Made by a program: the position numbers and the translations under genes | In this document: piece by piece, positions 24,801-35,583 of the stretch | How the letters are laid out: each line of letters begins with the position of its first letter | How positions within the stretch are numbered: the first letter of the stretch is position 1 | From: Annona cherimola | Taxonomy: Eukaryota; Streptophyta; Magnoliopsida; Magnoliales; Annonaceae | Assembly: GCA_030490835.1 (NCBI GenBank) | Contig: CM059977.1 | Location: forward strand, 22,549,335-22,613,334 | Reading direction: 5' to 3' | DNA: 64,000 nucleotides | Notes under the pieces: model-generated | Seen by the model: the letters and a program-made list of their open reading frames with translations, nothing else | What the model was told of the DNA's origin: nothing | The model's database searches: none

Positions 24801-27800
24801 TTAAATAGAATGTTTTTCTTTTCATCAAATCTTTTTACAAGGAAAAGAAAAGGGAGGTTGACACTGCAAATGACAGCACTTTGCATACTGTTTTTGAAAA
24901 TCCTATAATGAAGAAACAAATTTCGTGCATAACATTGGAGGATTAATAGAGTTGCTCATACCATCCTTGAGTGACAAAACAAATGCAATGACAATATATA
25001 TGAGGCTAAGGACAGTTGAAACTCCCAGCCAAACCCTCAAAGCTGATAGGTGGGGTATCCCAAACGCAAACATTGCACAGACTACCCCAGCAATTGCAAT
25101 ACAGTAAGGGAGCTTCAATGCAGCATCGTCCCTATACAGAACATATATTGCCTGCACATTAACCAAACAGATTAGGAGATTTCTGGCTTTGCTATTACTT
25201 GTGTAGGGACCAGGAAGAAGGGGGTAAGAGAGCATGAGTGAGACGTAGGAAAAGAAAGTGCCAAATAGATAGTTGTCAGGATTGGTGTTTCAAAGGTGAT
25301 GAAAAGTTTAGAGTGGTTCTATGGTGATCATTTAGATTGCAAAAGGGTTCTTGCTGCTTATCCTCGCAAGGATTAAAGATTTCCTGTTTGCCGGGAATCC
25401 TGTCTGAAAATGACATCCCTTGAGATTAATCTTTCAATCTCATCCAAGAAACCAAACAAAGTATGACCCATTAAACAAGGAAATTGAGGGGGGCAACATT
25501 CATCCAAGTGAATGAGAATAGATATTTCTTTTGATGGATCATTTATATCTTCAGCTAGTGTGGACTAATCATTTCACTACTACACAGGCTTTATATTTAA
25601 AAGACCTGGACAAAGTGTGTCATTCAAATGTCTTCACCTTCAAAGCTTGCCCAGCCAAAATAATATAACCAGTGTTGATCATGAATAGATTTATGTACTG
25701 TAATGCCCAAGTAAGAAAATACATTCTCCTACCTGCAGTAAATATTCAAAACAAAATATGAGAATACCATACCCATAATCCAAAACAAAGTCAAACAATT
25801 ATGCATGAGACAATATAAAGTAAGGTGGCATCAAAAATCAAAAAGAAAGAATTATATGCATCTCAGCCGTAAAAAGAACCAGTAAAGGTTATAAATAGAA
25901 TCGAAAAACATGATACACGTAAAAAGCATCACATATGCTCATGCTTAGAGAGGAGAAATCAAGGTGAAATGGGGGGAAAAGAGGTTAGAACATCACCAAA
26001 ATGTGACGAGATTGAGAAGGAATGGAAAGAACTCTTCAGTTACAACCATATATACATTTTGTTGGCAATGACTAAAACAGGAAAAATTTGACATTGATGG
26101 CTATAGAAAGCACAGACACTGTCGAAGATATATCTTGGCTAAAGCATAAATTTGATGCTCAAGTAAATTCAGGAGACAATTTCCTTTACCAAATAAGGCA
26201 TGTACAAAATTATGATCAACAGTAATGATTTATGAAACATTAACAAGAGTAAAAATCATGATCAACCGGGGATTGATAAAAGCATTGATGTGTTTATGAA
26301 GATCAATGTTGCTTGTAACTTTGAGAAAACTAAAACAATTTGCTTTGCACCATCCTTCTCTTGGGACAATTTCCAAAATCTTGAAATGATATTTGTGAAG
26401 ATGTCAATTAATTCTGACATACGCAACAATTAAACCTTATTTGCAATATAACCAATGAATAACCATAAAATCATCATTTTCTCGCTGTCTGCCCAGATGT
26501 AGTGGTTTATATGTGAGATATTTGTAAACAAACAAAGATATCTCAAAGAATACAATTAACCAAGTTTTCTATGAAGCATAGTATGATATTGTCCTCTCTA
26601 GATTGACAACTCAATAACACGGTTTTAAAATGCGTCACACCATGTTTTAAGTTTAGACCCACTAAGAAACCCCCGGGGAACTCTATTCCCTTTTCGATAT
26701 GAGATTCAGTTCTGTGAGGTTACATAGACATTTTAAATCCTTAAAAGAAAACAAAATCTTGACAGAAATTTTAGAAGGGAACAAAAAAAAAAAAGGAAAA
26801 AAGGAACAAATGCTTTGTTCAAGCATTCAACAAAACTAGATATTAGCACTTGAAATTATCAAAAATGAAAATCTGACTCGTTTGTAAATATCTGATATTA
26901 CGCGCAGAAGATAACCAGAGAGTATTAGTCAAAATTTTGTCTTACCGTAGATATGTCCTGCAAGATCCCTATATCTGATGTGCCTCTTTCCCCCTACTTC
27001 ATGAAGACGGGCAAGAAGACTATTTGCATAGAGTGATATGGCTGCAGCCAAAACTAAACCAACTGTACCCGCTATCCAACCTAAATGAACCATGATTGTG
27101 CCAGCATATCCCAAGACATAAGCGCTGTTCACACCAGTTGTAAGCACAAATGCCACTTGATACCAAGAATCTGAGAAACCATGATGAAACAAGAGCATCA
27201 ATAAACTCTTTAAAAACACAGAAGACAAGTTTGAAAAATTCAAAGATCTTGCATGCTATAGTACTGGAAACTGGAAAGTAGAAACATAACAAGTCCTTCA
27301 TGGACACAACTAAGGACCACTGTTTAAACAGATTGAGGTGAAATTATTAAATCGTCATTTGTCAGATATTTTGTACTTCATCATCTATTTTGATTTTTTA
27401 AAAAGCCCATCGCAATTGTCAACCATCAGATCGAAATATTGCATTCCCAAACAGAATATGCACAAACATATATTTTTGCGTTGGCCTACCATCTTACCTG
27501 TTCTTGGGCCAATGAAGGTACAAATTCTTGGAAGATGATGACTACATAAAAGCAGCCTTAAGGCCCTTCCCTTTTGTAGGACCCTGCAATGCCAGGAGAA
27601 TGGTTATCCAACACAGGAACCTAAGGCCCATAACAGTTCCTTCGTTTGCTATACTCCTCGGCTGAACAATCTTGTCCTATATTTCTCATTTTTCAAAAAA
27701 AAAATTCCGATCCCAAGTGAAATCTTATTACGCATTCAATCATTTTTCAAAATTTAAGGCTACTTTCCACTGTAAGAATTCTATTACATTGAGCTCGCAA

Positions 27801-28061
27801 ACTATGATTCAAGCTCCATTAATCAGAACTGAACGATTTTGACACTGAGCATCGCAGAGCCATGATCCGATAAATACGCAAATAAAATAAAGTGAAATAA
27901 AAAACTATGAATCGTGTGAAAAATATAAAGTATTCGACAGAATTTCGAGAAGGAAATGGTGACATACCATGGCTAATCTGGTGAGCCGTCTCGTCGGAGA
28001 CATCCAAATCTCGGCCCAGAGAACCGTGGAATTTGTCAGGTGGAGATTCTTCTGCTTCCAT
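21805..28061 (-). CDS. ProT: Proline transporter (ProT subfamily, AAAP family)
   Basis: Seven exons on the minus strand join into 441 residues: 28061-27968, 27170-26946, 25732-25638, 25151-24962, 23961-23837, 22501-22286, 22185-21805. All borders are GT/AG with matching phases. The protein begins [10 protein letters not shown] and has [137 protein letters not shown] and the terminal YHLFADL. These are hallmarks of plant ProT H+-coupled symporters for proline, glycine betaine and GABA at the plasma membrane. About 11 membrane spans are expected. The chosen ATG gives a start like rice ProT. Length is normal and no key block is missing. Induction by salt or drought is known for some family members; nothing here proves it. 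Confidence 0.95.
22502..23836 (-). other. Intron 5 of the ProT gene
   Basis: The intron is 1.3 kb. No exon was recognised; open frames at 22534-22782 and 23360-23635 have no family resemblance. Donor GTAAGT lies at 23836-23831 and the acceptor TTTGGCAG ends at 22502. Confidence 0.7.
23962..24961 (-). other. Intron 4 of the ProT gene, with a (CT)n microsatellite
   Basis: The intron is 1.0 kb. It contains a CT dinucleotide tract at 24140-24163 and a T tract near 24361-24372. No coding sequence was seen. Confidence 0.7.
25733..26945 (-). other. Intron 2 of the ProT gene
   Basis: The intron is 1.2 kb and A-rich. It carries a fragment related to a TRIM LTR at about 26605-26720, listed separately. 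Otherwise no features were seen. Confidence 0.65.
26605..26720 (+). repeat. Solo TRIM-LTR fragment in ProT intron 2
   Basis: The words 'ACGGTTTTAAAATGCGTCAC', 'CATGTT', 'AGACCCACT', 'GGGGAACTCTATTCCC' and 'TATGAGATTC' occur in the same order as in the LTRs of the TRIM element at 50211-50775. Only one copy is present here. Confidence 0.6.
27171..27967 (-). other. Intron 1 of the ProT gene
   Basis: The intron is 0.8 kb. No exon or mobile element was recognised. Confidence 0.65.
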
Positions 28062-28606
28062 GAATTCCGCCTCTTCGATTCCCAACAGCGAGGAGGATTC
28101 TCCGCACACCGCAGCGGAGGAGCTTTGAATGAGCTCCAGCGTCGTATGCTGCTCCTCTTCTCCGTGTCTTTAAATAGAGGAGGGAACGAGTTATGGTTGC
28201 GAGATAATCGGGCATGAGAGAGTACAAAAATCCAACTTTCCGTTTGCAGTGATCTGCAGCGGCTCGCACAGTCGCACTTCGAAGAACCCACAGACAGCGC
28301 TTGGCTTGGACGAGCAATTTCCACATTCGTTCAGGCATGTTACAAACGATTACGAGATCTTTGAATCGTATTACCATTTTCAGTTTTAACTTACTTTACA
28401 ACTTTATTTATTTTCAATACAACTTTATTCATTCTCAGTGCAAATCGTTACACTCTTATCCCATCAATAAATTCAATCTAAGAATATGGTATTATTTACA
28501 ACATGCTCTTACTATTCTCCCACTAATTAAATTATATTAGAAATGAGACTTTTTTAATGTATTCATTTGTTTATTAATATTATGTTTAAAATATTCACTA
28601 TACTAA
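28062..28606. other. ProT 5' leader and promoter region
   Basis: Positions 28062-28320 are GC-richer and probably hold the 5' UTR and core promoter. No clear TATA box was chosen. Several open frames here are GC-bias artefacts. Beyond about 28400 the sequence turns AT-rich. Confidence 0.45.
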
Positions 28607-28897
28607 GGGTGTGTTTGGTTAGAGGTAAAACTTTTGATGAAAAGTTTTTGAAGTAGAAGTTGTCAAATCAATAGAAAGTGATGTGATATAATAGGAGTAA
28701 TGATGAGGAGTAAAGAGAATAAAGTTAAAATAGTTAGGTTAGTTGTATGGGTAGTTGTGTAGAAATGATTGAAAAGTAGGGTAGTTTGTATAGAAAAATG
28801 TGAAAAAATAATTAAAAAATACAGTAATTATGGAGAGTGAAAAGTTTTAAATTGAAAAGTTTTAGTTGACACTTTTTTGTCCTAAACAAACACACCC
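28607..28897 (+). mobile_element. Tourist-like MITE (PIF/Harbinger type), 291 bp, TAA duplication
   Basis: Ends GGGTGTGTTTGG and AAACACACCC, flanked by TAA (28604-28606, 28898-28900). Internal order: 'AAAACTTTTGATGAAAAGTT', 'GATGTGATAT', 'AATGATGAGGAGTAAAGAGA', 'TAGTTGTGTAGAAATGATTG', 'GAGAGTGAAAAGTTTT'. This copy best represents the family in this window. Confidence 0.9.
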
Positions 28898-29049
28898 TAA
28901 ATGAATGTGCTGTGATGATTCTTCACATTATGAACCTTGAAAATTAAGACAAACCCTTTGATAAATCAAATGTACCATGCAATAAACTTTCTAAAAGAGG
29001 CTAGTAGACTACAGTTCCAATTGAAAACTTCGAATTATAGATAGTTTGA

Positions 29050-29292
29050 ATGTAAAGATTTTCGCTACTAAAGCGTGAAATTGAAAATAATATGATATGA
29101 TAGAAATTATGTTAAGAAGTAAAAAGAATAAAATTAAAATAGATAGATTAGTTGTATTGTTAGTTATGTAAAAAATAATTAAAAGGTAGTATAGTTGTAT
29201 AGGAAGATGTATAAAAATAATTAAAAAATAAAATAATTATAGAAAATGAAAAGTTTTTGTTAAAAAAGTTTGATATTTAGCAAATATATCCT
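29050..29292 (+). mobile_element. Degenerate Tourist-like MITE copy
   Basis: It follows the internal order of the 28607 copy ('GATATGATAGAAATTATGTT', 'AAATTAAAATAGATAGATTA', 'AATTAAAAGGTAGTATAGTT', 'GAAAATGAAAAGTTTT'), but the terminal repeats have decayed. Confidence 0.7.
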
Positions 29293-29339
29293 TTATTTAA
29301 TGAGTTGCAAATTTTTTATGGTGAACGTACTAAGGCAAC

Positions 29340-29560
29340 CATGCGCTTGGCCACAAAACATATATATTTTTTATTTTTTTCAAATTTTTCACGAACAAGT
29401 AAAATTAGGTGTATTTATTTTATAAATCAAATTTTATTATTTTTGAATATTTTTAAGTATTTTTTTAATTTTTAAACATAATAATATTTTTTGTAATTTT
29501 ATAAAAAAAACTGAAAAAATAGAAAATATGTTTTTTGCTGCGCCCGGCTGGAAAAAATTA
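29340..29560 (+). repeat. Partial hairpin (MULE-MITE family) element
   Basis: One arm of the long-hairpin family is recognisable ('AATTAGGTGTATTTATTTTA', 'AAATTTTATTATTTTTGAAT'). The opposite arm is short and ends GCTGCGCCCGGCTGG. Probably internally deleted. Confidence 0.5.
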
Positions 29561-30571
29561 CGGCTCTTATTTGGTAGCAGTAATTGCCTATTTGGGTTGG
29601 GAAGCTCTTAAAGTGGCCAGTGTTTTTTCTACTTTTGACACATGACATTAAGAGGGGAACTGACCTTGAATACTTTTTTGTAACATGCTTGTCAAAAGTG
29701 AAAAAATATATCACTCTTTAAAATTTTAGTACTTTTCCTCAAAAATATCTTAGTATACAACTACTTTATTTTAATTATCTTATATTTTTCTACATAATTA
29801 TTCTATCTTTTCAGTTTCATTATTGGGTAATTAAGATATTAAAAATACGGGAAAAAGATAGTTCTCCGCCACCCGTTGTTACCGACCGGTGCCTAAATAT
29901 CTTACCTTTTTATTATTACATTTATATCATAATTATTTTTCACATTTTTATACAACTACTATATATGCTTTAACTTTATTTTCTCTATAATTAATCATTT
30001 GCCCTTCATATCGCGTCATTGTATCACTTTTCTTAAAAAAAATATTTTTAATTTTACATCTCTCCCCACAAACCTAACATTTACATATATGCTTGCAATG
30101 TGGGCAGGTGTGTAATTTGGGTAATGTACGCACCAGACTATCCCACTTGTGGCCTGGGCGAGTTCAACACAAATTACGGATACGATAGGATAGAGTTTAA
30201 AAAAAATGATCAATATCTACAAAATCGACCCGATTGTTATTCCATGCAATGTATATAATGTGAATTTATACGTCTTATCGTCTGCGCAGAGTATAGAGAA
30301 CACGATTATCATAAAGGCTAATCCATTTCTAATTTTTATTTTTAAATTTTCTTTTCTAAGGGTCAACTCCCCTACCCCATGGAGCAGCCGATGGGTAAAC
30401 AGGAGAGAGTTTGTTTGTCTCCTTGTGAATATACCAAATTATAATAGTAATATCAGATATAATGTTATACAACATAAATTAATAAAGTTATTATTAGAAT
30501 AAAATAAGTATTTTACCACTTTTGCACAAACAAAACCCACCAAGAACTGACCATATATACTTGCATCCTAT
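29561..30571. other. AT-rich intergenic stretch
   Basis: No gene was recognised. Scattered short words resemble the MITE families of this window (for example 29760-29830 is like the inverted Tourist interior) but no complete element could be delimited. Confidence 0.45.
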
Positions 30572-31046
30572 TACGGGTGTATTTGGCATTTAATAAGACC
30601 TTTAAAAGAAGAATTTTTGTATAAAATTTTTTGAAATAAAGAAGCCATATAATATGATTATATGAAATAATAATGAAAAGTGAAGAGAATAAAGCTAAAA
30701 TAAATAGATTAATTATAAGAGTAATTGTGAATAAAAGATTGAAAAGTGAGTTAATGACGTAGGAAGATATGAAAAATGATTAAAAGTAAAATAGTAGTGA
30801 AGAATGAAAGGTTTTAAATTTATATTTGAAAGTAAAAAAATTTTTAGAAAAAAATTTTGAATAGAATAAAATGACGTGATATTATAAATGTAATAATAAG
30901 AAGTAAAGAGAATAAAATTAAAATAGATAAGTTAATTATACGATTAGTTGTTTAAAATGATCGAAAAGTATGATAGTTGATATAAAAATATGAAAGAATA
31001 ATTAAAAATATAATAATTGTAAAAAGCGAAAAGTTTTTGGTATGCA
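30572..31046 (+). mobile_element. Two abutting Tourist-like MITE copies in tandem
   Basis: A first copy starts GGGTGTATTTGGC at about 30576. At about 30830 the internal series begins again ('AAATGACGTGATATTATAAA', 'AGTAAAGAGAATAAAATTAA') and ends near 31040 with 'GAAAAGTTTTTGG'. The shared border is unresolved. Confidence 0.6.
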
Positions 31047-31335
31047 CCCGGATGCTTATATCCATTTTTTATTTTTTTCTGAAATTTTTTATACAATTAT
31101 TAATTTAAGTGTTTTTAACATGTGTATTAATTTTTACTATTTTTAGATATTTTTAAATCATTTGTTCGATTTTTAAAGATCAATGGTGCTACTGATTTTT
31201 AAAAATTCTAAAAAAAATTTAAAAATTTCCAAAAAATGATAAAAATTAACACACATATTAAATATATTTATATTAATAATTTTATAAAAAAATTAAAAAA
31301 TAAAAAAAATAGTGAAACGCACGTACATTAAACTC
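31047..31335. repeat. Long-hairpin (MULE-MITE family) element
   Basis: Imperfect inverted arms: 'ATACAATTATTAATTTAAGT' with a pairing 'TTATATTAATAATTTTAT', centred near 31190 on 'GGTGCTACTGATTTTT'. No coding capacity. Confidence 0.6.
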
Positions 31336-31574
31336 GGCTCCTATCTAAACACACCCTAACCCAGTTGTATAATTAACAACACACCCAAAGGTCATCTTTT
31401 GGCGCTGCCCATGGTGTGGTGGAGATTCTGTTCCGAGTAATTTTATGGAAGCTTGCGTGGTTCAGTGGGGTTGGGGGTCACGCTCAGATCACATCTATCG
31501 GTCATGTCGCGTCTGAAGTAGAAAAATGACAGACAGGCCTTCGTGGATTTGCAAAAGTGGCTGATTTTTTGCGG
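31336..31574. other. Short unique stretch between repeats
   Basis: A GC-richer stretch (31380-31560) with no recognised gene or element. Confidence 0.4.
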
Positions 31575-31915
31575 CCGCTGTTCGTCCGCCTCAAAAATAT
31601 GTATATATTTTTATTTTTTTACATACAGAGTTAAATATATTTAATTTATAAATTAAATTTTATTATTTTTAGATATTTTTAAGTATTTATTTTTTATTTT
31701 TAAACACATTGATATTTTCGTAATTTTTATATAAAAATGACATTGTGTTTAAAAATAAAAAATGAATACTTAAAATATCTAAAAGTATTAAAACTTATTT
31801 TATATATTAAATATATTTAACTTTGTATGTCCATGAAAAAACTCAAAATTTTTTTTTTTAAAAATATGTTTTTGGGCCGAACATATGGCTGCCCTATGCA
31901 CCCAGCCGCAAAAAA
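31575..31915. mobile_element. Long-hairpin (MULE-MITE family) element with GC-rich ends
   Basis: The left end is GATTTTTTGCGGC and the right end, reverse-complemented, is TATTTTTTGCGGC. The arms run through 'AAATATATTTAATTTATAAA' with the complement near 31800. The centre lies near 31735 in 'TTTATATAAAAATGACATTG'. No certain target duplication. Confidence 0.65.
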
Positions 31916-31974
31916 TAGGCATCATGACATATTTGTTTTTAACAAAAATTTTCAATATAAAAATTTTCATTTTT

Positions 31975-32225
31975 ATAATTATCATATTGTAAAATTATTT
32001 CATTACATCTTTCTATACAACTACTCTATTTTTAATCATACATACACAACTACCAATATAACTAACTTATCTATTTTAACTTTATTATCTTTACACATCA
32101 TCATTACTTTGTTATATTGTATTTTTTTTATCAATTTAATAACTTTTAAACAAAAAGCTATATCATATTATTTTTTATCAATTTAATAACTTTTAAACAA
32201 AAAACTTACATTTCAAACACACCGT
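31975..32225 (-). mobile_element. Tourist-like MITE, minus orientation, with internal duplication
   Basis: It reads as the reverse complement of the 28607 family ('CTATACAACTACTCTATTTT', 'TATCTATTTTAACTTTATTA') and ends CAAACACACCG. A 30-base block beginning TTTTTTATCAATTTAATAAC is duplicated within it (about 32127 and 32171). Confidence 0.7.
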
Positions 32226-32235
32226 TATTATGAAG

Positions 32236-32330
32236 TTTAGGAAATGATTCAATAAAAAAATAAAAATAAAAATACATGAGTGCATGAACATCTGCATGAC
32301 TCATTTGTATTGAATAATTGCCCATTTTGG
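32236..32330. repeat. Very short TIR element
   Basis: The ends GGAAATGATTCAATA and, at about 32310-32325, TATTGAATAATTGCC are inverted and share the terminus style of the 14662 and 35245 elements. About 90 bp in all. Confidence 0.4.
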
Positions 32331-33009
32331 GCATAGAGTTCTATTTTAGTGGAGCCAGTTCCAGAGGTGAAATCTCTTCACTTTTGCAATTCACCGTACT
32401 TTTAATGAATTTAAGTCGCCTACTATATGTATTTATATTTATCTAGTTAGGATATAACAATCACATTTCCTATGCCTGATTATTTCATTAATATTTCTAT
32501 TTAATTTTAAATATTAATTTCTGTCGACGCTTAGAATTAACTTCCAATTTATACCCCCACCTATAACCTGGCTCGAAATCCGAATATGAGATCGGAACAC
32601 CCCCATACAGCGCCTGCTGAAAACCATATTTGGGCAGCCGTGACTAAACGAGCGCTTGTGTTGTGGGGGAATTTATACGTATGAGGCGAAGAGCAGGATG
32701 GCGATGCATTGAGGACGGAAATACAACAAGTGTTTGGGGTTGGGTGGCACGAGCGAAATGTAGCCGCGCCCATGTGCGGGAGTACGTCTTTGTCATGTTT
32801 CGATGAATACGATCGATGTACGTGCCTGCAAACGACGCGCGTGCTCTCTCTCGTCATGTTTCGATGAATACGATTCTTTCTCTCTCCCTCCCTCTCAACA
32901 CAGAGGCCGGAGCCACCAGGCTCTCCATTTTCTCTCTCTCTCTCTCTCTACGTATATATATCCCCTTGCGCCGTACCACAACCGTAGTTAACACTTTTTT
33001 TTTTTTTTT
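32331..33009. other. Unique GC-richer stretch with a duplicated 21-mer, no gene recognised
   Basis: Open frames at 32561-32857 and 32803-33013 have no family resemblance. TCATGTTTCGATGAATACGAT occurs twice (near 32793 and 32854). A CT-rich tract (32930-32949) is followed by CGTATATATATCC, which could be a relic promoter. No gene follows; a MITE does. Confidence 0.4.
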
Positions 33010-33012
33010 TTA

Positions 33013-33590
33013 GAGTGTGTTTGAAAAGTTATAAAACTTTTGATTTTTTATGTAAAAGTTGTTAAATTAGTAGAAAATGATGTGATATTGTAGGGGTAAT
33101 GATGAAGAGTAAAGATAATAAATTTAAAATAAGAGTGTGTTTATTTGGGGCTAAAATATATCAACTAAAACTTTTCAACCCAAAACTTTTCACTCTCCAT
33201 AACTACTCTATTTTTTAATTATTTTTTTCACATTTTTTTATTCAAACTACCCTACTTTTCAATCATTTATACACAACTATCCATACAACTAACCTATCTA
33301 TTTTAACTTTATTCTCTTTACTCATCATCATTACCCTATTATATCACATCATTTTCTATCAATTTGACAACTTCTACTCCCAAAACTTTTCATCAAAAGT
33401 TTTACCTCCAACCAAACACACCCTAAATATGTTTGTTGTATTTGTAGTTGTGTAGAAGTGATTGAAAAGTAGGATTGTTGTATAAAAAAATGTGTAAAAA
33501 ATAATTAAAAAATGAGCCGTTATGGAGAGTGAAAAGTTTTAGATTGAAATGTTTTAACTTGATAACTTTTGTAAATTGCCAAACAGACCC
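33013..33590 (+). mobile_element. Tourist-like MITE (outer copy), TTA duplication, interrupted
   Basis: Ends GAGTGTGTTTG and AAACAGACCC, flanked by TTA at 33010-33012 and 33591-33593. It is interrupted at 33130 by an inverted copy of the same family. The two halves together match the 28607 copy. Confidence 0.88.
33133..33423 (-). mobile_element. Tourist-like MITE nested inside another copy, TAA duplication
   Basis: Plus-strand ends GAGTGTGTTT and AAACACACCC, flanked by TAA at 33130-33132 and 33424-33426. It is 291 bp, the same length as the 28607 copy, and in opposite orientation to its host element. Confidence 0.9.
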
Positions 33591-33612
33591 TTATTTTATT
33601 TTCTTAAGCTCC

Positions 33613-33854
33613 GGGCACGTTTAGTAAGGTGAAAATTTGTGAGATTGTGAGAAATAAATTTTTTTTGAAAAGTGTACGATTGATATCAAATGATAAAAGT
33701 AAGATTGAAATAAATAGAGTTATTGGAACGAAAAAATGATTGAAAAATAAGAGTAAAAGTGAAAAAATAGAAATCAATAATGGCAAAACCATGCATTGGA
33801 AAACATGTTGTAAGTACAATTATTATGGCTTCCCACACTTTAACAAACATGGCC
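33613..33854 (-). mobile_element. Second Tourist-like subfamily member
   Basis: It begins GGGCACGTTTAGTAAGG and ends TTAACAAACATGGCC. The interior runs antiparallel to the element at 48573-48835 (for example 'GTGTACGATTGATATCAAAT'). Target duplication not clear. Confidence 0.55.
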
Positions 33855-34059
33855 TTGAATTTAAAACTTTACCATTATTCTTAGAAAAATTCATTTTATA
33901 ATCTTACTATATTATGATGCATATTATATGAATGTATTTGAGCTTCTTTTCATAACTTATATAACAAAAATGATAATTTTGGAGAGGTTTTTCGGTCAAA
34001 AAATATATATATTTTTAATTTTTTTTCAACAAAACTGGTAATTTAGTATATTTAGGAAG

Positions 34060-34550
34060 TAATAAAATTTTTAGACAAAAAAGTTTTTTTGTATAAAAGT
34101 TGTTAAATTAATAGAAAATAATGCAATGTGACAAGAATAATTATAAGGAGTAAAGAGAAGAAAGTGAAAGTAAGGGTGTGTTAAGGGTGTGTTTGAGAAT
34201 AAATAAAACTTTTGATGAATAGTTTTGGAGAGTAAAAATTATCAAATGATGTTACATGATAGGGTAATGATGAGGAATAAAGAAGATAAAGTTAAAATAG
34301 ATAGTTTAGTTGTGTATAAATGATTGAAAAATATGGTAGTTGTATAGAAAAATGTGAAAAATAATTAAAAATATGATAATTGTGGAGAGTGAAAAGTTTT
34401 AGATTGAAAAGTTTTAACTAGACATTTTCTGCACATTGCCAAACACACCATAAGTAGATTAGTTGTGTATAAATGATTGAAAAATAAAGTAATTATATGG
34501 GAAGATATAAAAAAATGGTTTCAAAATAAAGTAGTTATAAAAAGTAAAAA
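34060..34550 (+). mobile_element. Degenerate Tourist-like MITE hosting a nested copy
   Basis: The left half ('AAAAGTTGTTAAATTAATAG', 'AATTATAAGGAGTAAAGAGA') and the right half ('GTAGATTAGTTGTGTATAAA', 'AAAAGTAAAAATTTTTAG') of one copy are separated by the insertion at 34174-34450. The outer ends have decayed. Confidence 0.65.
34174..34450 (+). mobile_element. Nested Tourist-like MITE, TAA duplication
   Basis: Starts GGGTGTGTTAAGGGTGTG (terminal 11-mer doubled) and ends CCAAACACACCA, flanked by TAA at 34171-34173 and 34451-34453. Confidence 0.8.
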
Positions 34551-34556
34551 TTTTTA

Positions 34557-34886
34557 GGATGTGTTTGTGAATGAATAAAACTTTCGGTGAAAAATTTCGG
34601 AGAATAAAAGTTGTCAAATTATGTGATATGATATAGGTAATAATAAAGAGTAAAGATGATGAAGTTAAAATAGATATGTTAGTTGTATGGATAATTGTTT
34701 AGAAATGATTGAAAAGTAGGGTAGTTGTATAGGAAAATGTGAAAAAATAATTAAAAAATATTATAGTTGTGGAAAGTGAAAAGTTTTAGATTGAAAAGTT
34801 TTAACTTTAATATTTTATCCCCTTTGTCAAATACATTAGATTGAAAAGTTTTGGGTTGATATTTTTTCTTCATTGCTAAACACACC
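34557..34886 (+). mobile_element. Tourist-like MITE, third copy in the cluster
   Basis: Starts GGATGTGTTTGTGAATG after TTA and ends near GCTAAACACACC. A 3' segment around 'TAGATTGAAAAGTTTT' is duplicated (34787 and 34837), so the copy is longer than the norm. Confidence 0.75.
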
Positions 34887-34899
34887 TATAATTAATTTA

Positions 34900-35070
34900 T
34901 AACTAAGTTTTACTATTTTCGAAGATATACATATGTTTATTTTGAATTTTTAAATATAGATGTATTTTAATCATTTTAACGATCTAAAATAATTAAAACG
35001 CCTATGTATTTAAAAATTCAAAATAAATATATAAGCATCTCAAATAATGATAATCCTTAATTTATATATT
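34900..35070. repeat. Short hairpin repeat
   Basis: 'TTTATTTTGAATTTTTAAAT' near 34938 pairs with its near-complement near 35010. The loop is near 34990. Same family as the arms at 53485-53901, but without recognisable ends. Confidence 0.5.
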
Positions 35071-35239
35071 AAGTATGCCCAAATTAATAATGAGATATCT
35101 TCCAACTATATGCTATCATTATATAACATAAAAAAAAATAAAAAATGAGATATCAAGCAACTTGAATGTGATATGAATAAGATGAAAATTTTTCATTTAT
35201 AAGGCAACTAATTCAATATATAATATAATTTCTTTAGGA

Positions 35240-35583
35240 AATGATTCAATGCACCGTGTGCATTAAAACTTTAGTATGTCTAGGTACAAAATCTATTTTT
35301 AAATTTTTTTTGAATTTTCATAGAACTATTATATGTATTAAGTTTTATCATTTTTGAAAATGTATATATATGTTTCTTCGATTTTTAAAAAAGGAAATTT
35401 TAGTTATTTTTAAATAAATAAGAAATATATATACACATTCCAAAAATGGCAAAACTTGACTTATATATATTAAATACATTAAGGTTAATAGTTTTTTAAA
35501 AATTTTAAATTCTTTTTAGAAGATGCGTATTGCATTCAAGACACTAAAGTTTTAATGCACAGGGCACACTGAATCACTTCTTA
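35240..35583. mobile_element. Hairpin TIR element with 30-bp near-identical ends
   Basis: Left end GATTCAATGCACCGTGTGCA followed by TTAAAACTTTAGT. The right end, reverse-complemented, is GATTCAGTGTGCCCTGTGCA followed by the same TTAAAACTTTAGT. The central hairpin is built from 'GTTTTATCATTTTTGAAAAT' type sequence. No clear target duplication. Confidence 0.7.

Noticed and set aside
26773..26810. A tract with GGAACAAA on both sides
   Set aside because: The repeat is only 8 bases and A-rich, so it is expected by chance.
32561..32857. 98-codon minus-strand frame
   Set aside because: No recognised family and no splice-linked neighbours; lies in a possible promoter relic.
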